This document shows positions 40,062-49,406 of a stretch of DNA of 64,000 nt, piece after piece (the first letter of the stretch is position 1; each line of letters opens with the position of its first letter). Below the pieces are notes generated by a model that worked only from the letters and a program-made list of their open reading frames with translations, was not told the DNA's origin and searched no databases. Made by a program: the position numbers and the translations under genes. Source of the DNA: Rhodopseudomonas faecalis (lineage in GTDB: Bacteria > Pseudomonadota > Alphaproteobacteria > Rhizobiales > Xanthobacteraceae); NCBI RefSeq assembly GCF_003217325.1, contig NZ_QJTI01000021.1, positions 20,459-84,458 on the forward strand, in the 5' to 3' direction.

Positions 40062-40828
40062 TAAAACTTGTTCTTGCGTTCGCGTAGTTCTGTGAACACG
40101 GCGATCGGATCGGCACCCTTGAGCCGTACCCCGGCGGCGACCGCCGGATCGTCGGCGCGCAGAAATACGTTGGCGCTCTTCTCAACGCCGAGCCGCACCG
40201 GAATGGTCGGCTGGCCGGCGCTGCGCAATTCGGTCACCTCAGCGGCGCGGGCCAGCAGCGCGGGATTGGTAGGCTCGATCGTCAGCGCGAATTTGACGTT
40301 GGCCGCGGTGTATTCATGGCCGCAATACATCAGCATGTCGTCGGGCAGCGCGCGCAGCTTGAGCAGCGAATCCCACATCATCGGGTAGCTGCCCTCGAAC
40401 AAGCGGCCGCAGCCGAGCGAAAACAGCGTGTCGCCGGTGAACACCACCTTGTCGTCGTCGAACACGTAAACCACATGATCAAGTGTATGTCCCGGTGTCT
40501 CCAATACGCGCGCCAGCAGGCTGCCAACCTTGACCACATCACCCTGGGCGACCCGCAGGTCGACCAGGGGCAGCGCCGCCGTCCTATCGTGCGGCGCGAC
40601 GACGCGGCAGCCATATGCCTCCTTGAGCGCCGCCACCCCGCCGACATGATCGCCGTGATGATGGGTCAGCAGAATATCGGTGAGGGTCCAGCCTTCGCGC
40701 TGCAGCGTGTCGCGGATCGGCGCGGCGTCCGGCGCATCGATCGCGGCGGTGGCGCCGGTGCTGGCGTCGTGCACCAGGTAACCGAAATTGTCGTTCAGGC
40801 AGGGAGACAGGCGGATCTCGGCGGCCAT
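40061..40828 (-). CDS. gloB: Hydroxyacylglutathione hydrolase (glyoxalase II)
   Basis: A 255-residue metallo-beta-lactamase-fold enzyme that hydrolyses S-D-lactoylglutathione in methylglyoxal detoxification. The binuclear metal motif is LTHHHGDHVGG; ETPGHTLDHV, FTGDTLFSLGCGRLFEG and YCGHEYTAAN follow in the usual order. The ATG at 40828 (MAAEIRLSPCLNDNFGYL) is the family start, and the open frame extends far upstream to 41281. It is divergent from a methyltransferase gene. Confidence 0.95.
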   Translation of the reverse strand: MAAEIRLSPCLNDNFGYLVHDASTGATAAIDAPDAAPIRDTLQREGWTLTDILLTHHHGDHVGGVAALKEAYGCRVVAPHDRTAALPLVDLRVAQGDVVKVGSLLARVLETPGHTLDHVVYVFDDDKVVFTGDTLFSLGCGRLFEGSYPMMWDSLLKLRALPDDMLMYCGHEYTAANVKFALTIEPTNPALLARAAEVTELRSAGQPTIPVRLGVEKSANVFLRADDPAVAAGVRLKGADPIAVFTELRERKNKF

Positions 40829-40972
40829 GAAAGCTCCGTACAGGTGATCGCTCGGAGGGGGCGGGCGGCCCCTGGTCGGGTGAAATATGGCGTTAACGCT
40901 CCCGCGGCAATGAGCGATTTCCGGCGATCGGGCGAGGCTCGGCCGCCTTTGGCGACGTGGTAGAAGCGGATC

Positions 40973-41758
40973 ATGACGATCGATGTGATCGAGCTGCGCA
41001 ATTTCTACTCCAATCGCCTCGGCGCAATGGCACGGCGGCTGATCAACCGTGGCATCGTCGGGCATTGGCCGAACGCCCATGGGCTGCGGGTGGTCGGGCT
41101 CGGCTATTCGACGCCCTATCTTGGGCTGTTTCGCAAGGATTGCGAACGCTGCCTGGCATTCATGCCGGCGGCGCAGGGCGTGCTGAAATGGCCGACCGCG
41201 CGGCCGACGCTGTCGACGCTGGTCGAGGAATGCTCGCTGCCGCTGCCGGACGCCGCGGTCGATCGCATCCTGATCGTCCATGCTTTGGAAATGTCGGACG
41301 ATCCCGATGGTTTAATGCGGGAATTGTGGCGGGTGCTGGCGCCGTCAGGCCGGCTGATGGCGATTGTGCCCAATCGCGGCGGGGTCTGGGCGCGCACCGA
41401 CACCACGCCGTTCGGCCACGGCCGGCCCTATTCGCGCTCGCAGATCGCCGAACTGTTGCGGCGCTGCTGGTTCACGCCAGTCAATTGGAGCGATGCGCTG
41501 TTCCTGCCGCCGGTCGAGCACCAATGGATGCTGCAATCGGCCCCGGCCTGGGAGCGGGTCGGCGCGGCAATGTCGCTGCCGTTTGCCGGGGTCCATATCG
41601 TGGAAGCCACCAAGGAGGTGGTGCGGGCGACGCCGGTGCGCCGCGAGCGCACCCGGCTGATCCCGGCGTTGCAGCCGGTGCTGGTGCCGAGCCGGATGGA
41701 GCCGCAGGCCGACGGCAATCCCGTGCGTGCCTTGCCGCCGCCCACGCCGAGCCGCTGA
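40973..41758 (+). CDS. SAM-dependent methyltransferase (class I)
   Basis: A 261-residue protein with a Methyltransf_11-like core. The SAM-binding segment GLRVVGLGYSTPYL replaces the canonical GxGxG. An acidic motif LPLPDAAVDRILIVHALEM and LWRVLAPSGRLMAIVPNR follow. An N-terminal FYSNRLGAMARRLI and a Pro-rich tail frame it. It is conserved next to gloB in bradyrhizobia. The substrate is unknown. Confidence 0.82.
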   Translation: MTIDVIELRNFYSNRLGAMARRLINRGIVGHWPNAHGLRVVGLGYSTPYLGLFRKDCERCLAFMPAAQGVLKWPTARPTLSTLVEECSLPLPDAAVDRILIVHALEMSDDPDGLMRELWRVLAPSGRLMAIVPNRGGVWARTDTTPFGHGRPYSRSQIAELLRRCWFTPVNWSDALFLPPVEHQWMLQSAPAWERVGAAMSLPFAGVHIVEATKEVVRATPVRRERTRLIPALQPVLVPSRMEPQADGNPVRALPPPTPSR

Positions 41759-41783
41759 CGTCCAAAGACCCGCCCAACCTCGG

Positions 41784-41885
41784 ATGCCCGCGCTCAAGCA
41801 CGGGCATGATGGGTCATGGGTGGAACCCGTCAGCGTCAAGCTCAACAAGCTCAGAGACGACAATGGCCGGGACAAGCCCGGCCAT
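41784..41885. repeat. Two palindromic repeats (family R4) before the DUF4167 stop
   Basis: Two hairpins lie in the 160-base convergent gap: ATGCCCG ... CGGGCAT (41784-41807) and ATGGCCGGG-ACAAG-CCCGGCCAT (41863-41885). The second is a perfect 9-bp stem with the ACAAG loop that recurs after secA at 63.6 kb. They may end or protect transcripts from both sides. Confidence 0.75.
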
Positions 41886-41918
41886 CACGCGATCAATGGG
41901 GCGGTCCAGCGACCCGAA

Positions 41919-42590
41919 TTACTCGTTGCTCGGCGCCGAGAAGTCGTCGGCCACCGCTGCCGCCGGAGCGGCCACCGGCGCCACGCCGGCTGCTTCGCCG
42001 CGCGGACCCGGGGAACGGCGCCGACGGCGCGGCGGATAGCGGTCCGGGCGGTCGCCGCCCTCGAAGCTCGAGCCGTTGATCTGCGGCTGCGGGCCGGTGA
42101 TGAACGACGGCAGCCGATCGACACTGTCGCTGCTCGGCTGCATCGGCTGCGGCTGGTATTGCGGCTGCGGGCGGTGTTCGCGCGGCTGGGGCTGCGGTTG
42201 GACGGCAACGGGGGCGGCCGGCAGGCCCGGCTCGGCGCCAAAATTGGAATAGCCGTCGCTGTCGAAATCCGGGCCGTCGTCCTGCGTGTCGTTGTCGATG
42301 CGCGGCTGCGGCTGATTCTGGCGGAACTGCTCCTGGGCGGCGGCGATCAACCGGAAGTAGTGCTCGGCGTGCTGATAATAGTTTTCGGCGGCAACCGGGT
42401 CACCGGAGCTGCGGGCATCGCGGGCCAGTTGCACGTATTTCTCGGCGACGTGGGAGGCAGTGCCGCGGATTTTGATGTCGGGACCGTTGGATTCGAAAAC
42501 CCTGGTCAACGGATTCTGGCCGCGCCGGTTGTTGTTGCCATTATTATTCCGGTTGCGCAGCCGCTTATTGTTGTTCTGACCGTTCCTCAT
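41919..42590 (-). CDS. DUF4167 domain protein
   Basis: A 223-residue protein. The Asn/Arg-rich N-terminus MRNGQNNNKRLRNRNNNGNN is followed by the DUF4167 core (about 28-95: TRVFESNGPDIKIRGTASHV, YVQLARDARSSGDPVAAENY, QHAEHYFRLIAAAQ) and a long low-complexity Gln/Pro then Arg-rich tail. It is conserved near prmC and prfA in Hyphomicrobiales. The NNR-rich head and basic tail suggest RNA or ribosome binding, which is inference only. The start at 42590 matches the family; the frame extends to 42668. Confidence 0.85.
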   Translation of the reverse strand: MRNGQNNNKRLRNRNNNGNNNRRGQNPLTRVFESNGPDIKIRGTASHVAEKYVQLARDARSSGDPVAAENYYQHAEHYFRLIAAAQEQFRQNQPQPRIDNDTQDDGPDFDSDGYSNFGAEPGLPAAPVAVQPQPQPREHRPQPQYQPQPMQPSSDSVDRLPSFITGPQPQINGSSFEGGDRPDRYPPRRRRRSPGPRGEAAGVAPVAAPAAAVADDFSAPSNE

Positions 42591-43040
42591 GTCGAGCCTT
42601 CTCACCACACCCAAGAGATTCGAGGTTGCCGCGGCCGTCGCCGGACGCGCCAAGCATCCCGATTGCACCGCCGTTCAGATCTTTGTGCCGACTGCCGCGT
42701 TCGCAAACGCGTTCCCTGTCGCCGGCGAGCGTCAACGCCCACCGGCCGGTCCGACTCAGTCAGCCAGCCGGGACAAGCTCAGGTCGCCTCACGTGAGTTA
42801 TCAAGAGCAAAACAGGCTTTCGTCCGCTTCGCGGGTGCAAGCTGCGCAGCGTCGCTGGCGCGCTCAACCAACCCATCTTTTGGAACCAAATTGATCAGGG
42901 CGTTCTCATTGCCGAGAACCTGCGCCCTCACCCGCAGCATGCGCGGGGCCCGCATCCCTGGACCTATGTCGTGGCCGGAACGTAGTCGCTCTCACGCGAT
43001 ATTCCAAGCAGTTTTTTGCAAGCTATTCCGATCCCTGCGG
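42591..43040. other. Gene-free stretch between DUF4167 and prmC
   Basis: These 450 bases contain only short, unsupported frames. The left end should hold the promoter of the minus-strand DUF4167 gene. The right end follows the prmC stop and contains an AGTTTTTTGC T-run near 43010 on the plus strand. I see no RNA gene or clear repeat. Confidence 0.5.
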
Positions 43041-43931
43041 TCATGGTTTGCGGCCGATCACCACTCGGGCAATACCGCCGAGGTCGTAGCGGGGTGGTTG
43101 ATCAATCGTTAACCCGGCCAGTTCCAGCAATTCGGCCACCGCAGCGCTCTGGCCCTGGCCGACCTCCAGCAGCACCAGACCGCCGCTCCTTAACAACGCC
43201 GCAGCCTGCGGAGCGATCCGTCGATAGGCGTCGAGCCCGTCATCGCCGCCGTCGAGCGCCCGGCGCGGATCGTGGTCGCGGACCTCGATCGCCAGGGTTC
43301 CGATCTCGGCGGCCGGGATGTAGGGCGGGTTGGAGGCGATCAGGTCAAAGCCCGGCGCCAGCGCGCTGGCATAGTCGCAGGCCACAAAATGCGCCCGCTC
43401 GGCGAGCCCCAGCTTTCGGGCGTTGCCGCGCGCGGTGTGCAGCGCGCCCAGGCTCAGATCGGTGGCGATGCCGAACGCGCCCGGCCATTCCGACAGCAGT
43501 GCCAGCAGGATCGCGCCGGTGCCGGTGCCCAGATCGGCGATTCGCAGCGCCGCGCCGCCGCGGCCTGCCGGGATGAGATCGAGCGCGGCGTCGATCAGCG
43601 TTTCGGTATCCGGCCGTGGCACCAGCGTCTCTGCGGAGAGAGCAAAGTCGAGGCCCCAAAATTCCTGGCTGCCGATGATGCGCGCGATCGGCTCGCCAGC
43701 GATTCGGCGGCGCGCCATCGCTTCCAAGCCGTCGGCTTCGGCGGCGGTCAGCGCCCGTTCCGCATGGCGCACCAGGCCGGTGAGATCGAGCTGCAGCGCC
43801 GCGCCGATCAGCAGCCTTGCCTCGAGATCGGGTGATTCGAGGCCGTGGCCGCGCAAATGCGACGCCAAGCTGCGGCGTGCGGCGGCGATGGTCTGGCCGG
43901 CGAGCGGCACGCCTGGTCGGGGATCGTTCAA
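43041..43931 (-). CDS. prmC: Peptide chain release factor N(5)-glutamine methyltransferase
   Basis: A 296-residue HemK-type enzyme that methylates the Gln of the GGQ motif of release factors. The helical N-terminus is followed by the SAM site RIADLGTGTGAILLALL and the catalytic NPPY in LIASNPPYIPAAE. VPRPDTETLIDAAL is also diagnostic. It is downstream of prfA, which encodes its substrate, on the same strand across a 99-base gap with a repeat. Confidence 0.95.
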   Translation of the reverse strand: MNDPRPGVPLAGQTIAAARRSLASHLRGHGLESPDLEARLLIGAALQLDLTGLVRHAERALTAAEADGLEAMARRRIAGEPIARIIGSQEFWGLDFALSAETLVPRPDTETLIDAALDLIPAGRGGAALRIADLGTGTGAILLALLSEWPGAFGIATDLSLGALHTARGNARKLGLAERAHFVACDYASALAPGFDLIASNPPYIPAAEIGTLAIEVRDHDPRRALDGGDDGLDAYRRIAPQAAALLRSGGLVLLEVGQGQSAAVAELLELAGLTIDQPPRYDLGGIARVVIGRKP

Positions 43932-43949
43932 GCCCGCGGTCCTTAATTC

Positions 43950-44010
43950 CCTCTGCCCTTGTGGGATCGGGGGGCGAGCGAAGCTCGCCGGGTGAGGGGG
44001 CGCGCCGCGA
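43950..44010. repeat. Degenerate palindromic repeat between prfA and prmC
   Basis: A GGCGAGC-GAA-GCTCGCC hairpin (43973-43989) with flanking CCCTCTGCCC and GGGTGAGGGGGC resembles the outer parts of the R1 repeats at 50.3-50.6 kb. It is probably a diverged copy inside the prfA-prmC transcript. Confidence 0.55.
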
Positions 44011-44030
44011 CGCTCATGCTCACTTCGCCG

Positions 44031-45113
44031 CTAATCACCTTGCGCGGCGAGCTGCGCCGCCTGGTGCTCGGTGGTCAGCGCGTCGATCAATTCGCCCAAG
44101 CTATCGCCGGCGATCACCTGCGGCAGCTTGTACAGCGTCAGGTTGATGCGGTGGTCGGTGACGCGGCCTTGCGGGAAATTATAGGTGCGGATGCGCTCGG
44201 AGCGGTCGCCAGAGCCGACCTTTTCCTTGCGCTCGGCCGAACGCGCCGCATCGGCGCGCTGCCGCTCGGCGTCATAGATGCGCGAGCGCAGGATGTTCAT
44301 CGCCGACATGCGGTTTTTGTGCTGCGAGCGGCTGTCCTGCATCATCACCATGATGCCGGTCGGCAAATGGGTGATGCGAATCGCCGATTCGGTCTTGTTG
44401 ACGTGCTGGCCGCCGGCGCCCTGGGCGCGCATGGTCTCGATGCGCAGGTCTTCCTGCTTGATCTCGACGTCGAGTTCTTCGACCTCGGGCAGCACCGCCA
44501 CGGTCGCCGCCGAGGTGTGGATGCGGCCCTGGGTCTCGGTGTCGGGCACGCGCTGCACCCGGTGCACCCCCGATTCGAATTTCAGCTTGGCGAACGCGCC
44601 GCGGCCCTTCACCTCGGCGATGATTTCCTTAAAACCCCCGACCGTGCCTTCAGAGGTTGAAATCACCTCGACGCTCCAGCCCTGCAGCGCGGCAAAGCGC
44701 TCATACATCCGGAACAGGTCGCCGGCGAACAGCGAGGCTTCGTCGCCGCCGGTGCCGGCGCGGATTTCCAGCATCACGTTGCGCTCGTCCATCGCGTCCT
44801 TGGGCAACAGCGCGATCCGGATCTGCTGGATCAGCTCCTGGACGTGGTCGGCGAGCGCGGCCTGCTCGGCCTCGGCCATGGCCCGCATCTCGGGGTCGGT
44901 GTCGGGATCGGCCAGCATCGCGTCGATGTCGCCGATCTCGTCGCGCACCTGGCGATAGGCCTTCACCGCCTCGACCAGCTCGTTCAGCTCGGCGAGTTCG
45001 CGGGTGATCTTGACGTAGTTGTCGGCATTGACCGGCCCCATCAGCTCGGCTTCCAGCGCGGCATGGCGGGCGAGCAGCAGGTCCAGTTTGGCTTCGGGCA
45101 GCGAGGGCGACAT
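44031..45113 (-). CDS. prfA: Peptide chain release factor 1
   Basis: A 360-residue RF1 that ends translation at UAA and UAG. The catalytic GGQ is in [18 protein letters not shown], and [21 protein letters not shown] and [20 protein letters not shown] are diagnostic. The ATG at 45113 ([17 protein letters not shown]) is used; 45140 is a longer alternative. The order is ptsP, then prfA, then prmC on the minus strand, with 60 bases between ptsP and prfA. Confidence 0.97.
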   Translation of the reverse strand: MSPSLPEAKLDLLLARHAALEAELMGPVNADNYVKITRELAELNELVEAVKAYRQVRDEIGDIDAMLADPDTDPEMRAMAEAEQAALADHVQELIQQIRIALLPKDAMDERNVMLEIRAGTGGDEASLFAGDLFRMYERFAALQGWSVEVISTSEGTVGGFKEIIAEVKGRGAFAKLKFESGVHRVQRVPDTETQGRIHTSAATVAVLPEVEELDVEIKQEDLRIETMRAQGAGGQHVNKTESAIRITHLPTGIMVMMQDSRSQHKNRMSAMNILRSRIYDAERQRADAARSAERKEKVGSGDRSERIRTYNFPQGRVTDHRINLTLYKLPQVIAGDSLGELIDALTTEHQAAQLAAQGD

Positions 45114-45173
45114 GGGGTGTCTCGACAAGGATGGCAGCAAAGCGAAGGGCAGGCGAAGCGGCGCAGAGCTTCG

Positions 45174-47441
45174 CTACAAGGACAGCCCTTCAGCCTCGGC
45201 GAATTCCGTCAGCTTTTGGCGGATCGACACGCTGCCTGCCGGCGCGTTCAGCAGCTTGGTCATCATGGCTGCGGCTTTGCCGGCGTCGAGATCGAGGATC
45301 ATCGCTTTCACCGGGCCGTGGGCGATCGCCGACAGCGACAGCGAGCGATAGCCGAGCGCGATCAGCGCCAGCGCGCCGATGGTCTGCGACGCCATCTCGC
45401 CGCACAGCGACACCGGGCGCTTGGCAAGCTGGGCGCGCTGCACGATATGGCGCAGCACCCGCAGGAACGGCGTCGACAGCCCGTCAAAACGGTCGGCGAC
45501 CCGCGCGTTGCCGCGATCGACCGCGAAGGTGAACTGGAACAGATCGTTGGAGCCGACCGAGATGAAATCGACGCGCTCCAGCAATTCGTCGAGCTGATAG
45601 AGCAGCGCCGGCACTTCCAGCATGGTGCCGACGTCGATCCGCTCCGGCAGCGTGTGGCCGTGCTGGCGCAGATAAGTCAGCTCGCGTTCGACGATCGCCT
45701 TGGCGGCGTCGAACTCGGCGACCTCGGAGATCATCGGGAACATGATGCGCAGATAGCGGCCGCCACCGGCGCGCAGCAGCGCGCGGATCTGGCTGCGCAG
45801 CAGACCGGGCCGGTCGAGGCCGAGCCGGATCGCGCGCCAGCCGAGCGCCGGGTTCTCTTCGACCACGGTCTCCATATAGGGCAGCGCTTTGTCGCCGCCG
45901 ATATCGAGCGTGCGGAACGTGACCGGCTTGGGGCCGGCGGCATCGAGCACGGCGCGGTACAGCGCGAGCTGGTCGCTGGAGCGCGGCAGGCTCTGGCCGA
46001 TCATGTATTGCAGCTCGGTGCGGAACAGGCCGACGCCGGAGCAATTGGTGTCTTCGATATGCGGTAGGTCGATCACCAGGCCGGCATTGATCATCAGGTC
46101 GATCGGCTGGCCGTCCTTGGTGACGCAGGGCAGGTCGCGCAGCGCGGAATATTGCGCCTGGCGCCGCGCCCGGAACCGGACCCGCTCGGTATAGGCGGCC
46201 TCGATTTCAGCGGACGGCCGCACATAGATCGAGCCGGTGGTGCCATCGACGATGATCGGATCGCCCGGATCGGCGATGCCCGGCGCGTTCGGCACTTCGC
46301 CGACCGCGGCGATGCCGAGCGCCCGCGCCACGATCGAGACGTGGGAATTGGCGGTGCCTTCCTCCAGCACCAGGCCGCGCAGCCGCTTGCGATCGTAATC
46401 GAGCAGCGCCGCCGGGCCCATCGAACGGGCGATCAGAATGGCGTTGTCGGGCAATTGCTCGCGCGAGGGCGCATGGTCCTGGCCGACCAGCTGCCGCATC
46501 AGGCGATAGCCGAGGTCTTCCAGATCGTGCAGCCGGTCGCGCAGATAAGGATCGGTGGAACGCAGCATCCGCGCGCGGGTGTCGGACTGCACGCGCTCGA
46601 CCGCGGCTTCGGCGGTGAGGCCCGTGGCGACCGCCTCATGCAGCTTGTGCGACCAGCCATGGTCGTTGGCGAACATCCGGTAGGCTTCGAGCACGTCGCG
46701 GTGCTCGCCGCCTTCGGCGAAATCGCCGCGCTCCAGCATGCGGTCGAGGTCGGCGCGCAGCTTGGTGAGCGCGGCGTCGAGGCGCTTCACCTCTTTGGCG
46801 AGGTCTTCGGCGATGTAATTGGTGATGACGACGCGCGGCTCGTGCAGCACCACATGGCCAAGCGCGATGCCGTCTGACAGCACCGCGCCGGTCTTGTGCA
46901 CCGAATGCCGCGCCGCCGGCTCGGCGCCGGGCTCTGCCAGCGCCGACAATTCGCCCGAGGCGATCATTTCCGCGACCACCATGGCGGTGGTCTGCAGCGC
47001 CTCGACTTCTTCCTCGACATAGGTGCGCTTGGCGCGGTTCTGCACCACCAGCACGCCGAGCGTATTGCCGGCGCGCAGGATCGGCACGCCGAGGAAGGAA
47101 TGATAGATTTCTTCGCCGGTTTCCGGGCGGAACGCAAACGCCGGGTGGCTTTGCGCGTCGGACAGATTGAGCGGGGTGGCTTCCGAGGCGACCAGGCCGA
47201 CCAAGCCCTCATGCGCGTTCAGGACGGTCTTGTGCACGGCGTCGCGGTTGAGGCCCTCGGTGGCGTACAGTTCGAGGGTGTTGTCGACGCGCAGCACATA
47301 GGTCGAGCACACCTCCGCCACCATGTTGGCGGCGATCAGCACCACGATCTTGTCGAGACGTTCCTGCGCGGAGACTTGCTCCGCCATGGTTTCGCGGAGC
47401 CGCCTCAGCAAGACGCGGGGGCCACCCGACGTGCTCCGCAT
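45174..47441 (-). CDS. ptsP: Nitrogen-PTS enzyme I (phosphoenolpyruvate-protein phosphotransferase)
   Basis: A 755-residue EI-Ntr that starts the regulatory PTS cascade to NPr and EIIA-Ntr. The N-terminal GAF domain (about 20-165) is followed by the EI domains. The phospho-histidine is in LEEGTANSHVSIVARALGI, and the PEP-binding barrel has GVGLFRTELQYM, EVPALLYQLDELL and VGSNDLFQFTFAVDRGN. The start at 47441 (MRSTSGGPRVLLRRLRETM) fits homologues, with AGGGAG upstream. Carbon-nitrogen control by GAF ligands is known from the family. Confidence 0.96.
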   Translation of the reverse strand: MRSTSGGPRVLLRRLRETMAEQVSAQERLDKIVVLIAANMVAEVCSTYVLRVDNTLELYATEGLNRDAVHKTVLNAHEGLVGLVASEATPLNLSDAQSHPAFAFRPETGEEIYHSFLGVPILRAGNTLGVLVVQNRAKRTYVEEEVEALQTTAMVVAEMIASGELSALAEPGAEPAARHSVHKTGAVLSDGIALGHVVLHEPRVVITNYIAEDLAKEVKRLDAALTKLRADLDRMLERGDFAEGGEHRDVLEAYRMFANDHGWSHKLHEAVATGLTAEAAVERVQSDTRARMLRSTDPYLRDRLHDLEDLGYRLMRQLVGQDHAPSREQLPDNAILIARSMGPAALLDYDRKRLRGLVLEEGTANSHVSIVARALGIAAVGEVPNAPGIADPGDPIIVDGTTGSIYVRPSAEIEAAYTERVRFRARRQAQYSALRDLPCVTKDGQPIDLMINAGLVIDLPHIEDTNCSGVGLFRTELQYMIGQSLPRSSDQLALYRAVLDAAGPKPVTFRTLDIGGDKALPYMETVVEENPALGWRAIRLGLDRPGLLRSQIRALLRAGGGRYLRIMFPMISEVAEFDAAKAIVERELTYLRQHGHTLPERIDVGTMLEVPALLYQLDELLERVDFISVGSNDLFQFTFAVDRGNARVADRFDGLSTPFLRVLRHIVQRAQLAKRPVSLCGEMASQTIGALALIALGYRSLSLSAIAHGPVKAMILDLDAGKAAAMMTKLLNAPAGSVSIRQKLTEFAEAEGLSL

Positions 47442-47461
47442 TGTCCGCCATCTCCCTACTG

Positions 47462-47488
47462 CCACGATCCGCTCGGCACGGATCGTGG
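47462..47488 (-). promoter_or_regulatory. Hairpin in the ptsP 5' region
   Basis: A perfect 10-bp stem CCACGATCCG/CGGATCGTGG with a 7-base loop ends just upstream of the ptsP ribosome-binding region (about 47452-47457). The rest of the 387-base gap (47442-47828) shows nothing recognisable. The hairpin could affect ribosome access or mRNA stability. Confidence 0.45.
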
Positions 47489-47828
47489 GTCAACTCAGAT
47501 TCAACCAGTTCGCACCGATCGCCCGGCTTTGCCTGGATATCGATCAATGCAGCCGCGCGGCACCGGCGGCTGAGCCTGCCCTCCGTCGTGTCGGCCGCCC
47601 GGCATCGACCGTCAACGGTACCTACCCACCCGCTTGGGCGGTTCTGGTGCAGTCGGCTTGGTCGAAACATCCTGCTTTGAGGCAGCGGGAGTGTTCCGGA
47701 AGGCTGGCGACGGACCGCGCAGGCCCGTCAGGCCGTATACCGAATTGAAGCTTGAATTGCCAAGCAAATCACCTGCCAGCCGGCCTGCGTTGCGCGCCGC
47801 CGGCTGGGCCCTGTTGATGGCGCCGGGC

Positions 47829-49082
47829 CTAGGCCTGGTCCAGGCCGTACAGCGTGTGCAGGGTGCGCACCGCCAGTTCGGTATAGGCGGCGTCGATCAG
47901 CACCGAGAATTTGATTTCCGAGGTGGTGATGGCGCGGATGTTGATGTTTTTCGCGGCCAGCGCCCGGAACGCCTGGGCGGCGACGCCGGCGTGGCTGCGC
48001 ATGCCCGAGCCGATCACCGACACCTTGGCGACGTCGGTTTCGCTGTCGAAGCTGGCATAGCCGATCTTGTCCTGCGCCGAGGTGATGGTCTGCTTGGCGC
48101 GCGCAAAGTCCGCGGCCGGCACCGTGAAGGTCAGGTCGGTGGCGCGGCCGTCTTCCGACACGCTCTGCACGATCATATCGACGTTGATATTGGCCTCGGC
48201 GAGCGGCACGAAGATCGAGGCGGCGACGCCCGGCTTGTCCTCGATCCGGCGCACCGAGATCTGGGCCTCGTCCTTGGAGAAGGCGATGCCGGTGACGACA
48301 TGATTTTCCATGATTTTCTCCTCGCTGCAGATCAGCGTGCCCGGCGGCGTGCCGTGCGGATCGATATCTTCCGGCTTGTCAAACGACGATCGTACGAAGA
48401 TCGGCATGTTGTGCACCATGCCGAGTTCCACCGAACGGACCTGCAGCACCTTGGCGCCCTGCGACGCCAGTTCCAGCATTTCCTCGAAAGCCACCTTGTC
48501 GAGCCGCTTGGCCTTCGGCACCACCCGCGGGTCGGTGGTGTAGACGCCATCGACATCGGTGTAGATGTCGCAGCGGTCGGCCTTCACCGCCGCCGCGATC
48601 GCCACTGCCGAAGTGTCGGAACCGCCGCGGCCAAGCGTGGTGATTCGGCCGGTTTCGGCATGAATGCCCTGGAAGCCGGCAATCACCGCCACTTCCTTGC
48701 GCTCCTCGAAGCGCTTGATGAGCTCGCTGCCGTCGATATCGACGATCCGCGCCGACGCATGGGCGTCGCTGGTCAGGATCGGGATCTGCCAGCCCTGCCA
48801 CGAGCGCGCCTGGATGCCGATCGCCTGCAGCGCAATCGCCAGCAGGCCCGACGTCACCTGCTCGCCCGAGGCGACCACGGCGTCGTATTCCCGGGCATCG
48901 TGGATCGCCGAGGCGTCGCGGCACCACGCCACCAGCTCGTTGGTTTTGCCGGACATGGCCGACACCACCACCGCAACTTGATGGCCGGCATCCACTTCGC
49001 GCTTCACGTGCTGCGCGACGTTGCGGATGCGATCGAGATTGGCGACGGACGTGCCGCCGAATTTCATGACGAGCCGGCCCAT
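47829..49082 (-). CDS. lysC: Aspartate kinase
   Basis: A 417-residue enzyme that phosphorylates aspartate, the first step to lysine, threonine and methionine. The kinase domain has LVMKFGGTSVANLDRIRN, VVVSAMSGKTNEL and GRGGSDTSAVAIAAA. Two C-terminal ACT domains (about 265-410) suggest feedback control by lysine and/or threonine. The ATG at 49082 (MGRLVMKFGG) is the family start. It is divergent from ubiG. Confidence 0.96.
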   Translation of the reverse strand: MGRLVMKFGGTSVANLDRIRNVAQHVKREVDAGHQVAVVVSAMSGKTNELVAWCRDASAIHDAREYDAVVASGEQVTSGLLAIALQAIGIQARSWQGWQIPILTSDAHASARIVDIDGSELIKRFEERKEVAVIAGFQGIHAETGRITTLGRGGSDTSAVAIAAAVKADRCDIYTDVDGVYTTDPRVVPKAKRLDKVAFEEMLELASQGAKVLQVRSVELGMVHNMPIFVRSSFDKPEDIDPHGTPPGTLICSEEKIMENHVVTGIAFSKDEAQISVRRIEDKPGVAASIFVPLAEANINVDMIVQSVSEDGRATDLTFTVPAADFARAKQTITSAQDKIGYASFDSETDVAKVSVIGSGMRSHAGVAAQAFRALAAKNINIRAITTSEIKFSVLIDAAYTELAVRTLHTLYGLDQA

Positions 49083-49406
49083 GACCGATAGTGCAATCCC
49101 TGAAAACAACGAGTAAGAAATATCGCGGAATCCGCGACGCGGCGCCGGAAGGCGCGTATACATACCGATGCGATCGCGGGCAAGCAACCGCGCCTCGGCA
49201 CCGTCGAGGCGGGGAGCATGCCGGCTTGGACCGCCAAAACCCCCTGTCGGGCGATCGCGCTTGTCAGGGGACAGCGATGGTCGGAAACGGAGTTCGACGC
49301 TGCAACCGAAAGAGCGGTGCTGTATGAGGCGAACCATCCGAACCATCGCGGCGCCGTCGGCGTTTCGCAACTCGATCACTGCCCGATAGGAGCAACGGCG
49401 CAAGCC
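49083..49406. other. Divergent lysC-ubiG intergenic region
   Basis: These 324 bases should hold both promoters. The frame of ubiG is open upstream to 49218, but nothing there matches the family. I see no riboswitch, terminator or repeat. An AGGAG ribosome-binding site for ubiG is at 49388-49392. Confidence 0.5.

Noticed and set aside
43935..44660. Plus-strand frame opposite prfA (233 codons).
   Set aside because: It is a shadow of prfA, whose GGQ motif and full length are clear on the minus strand.
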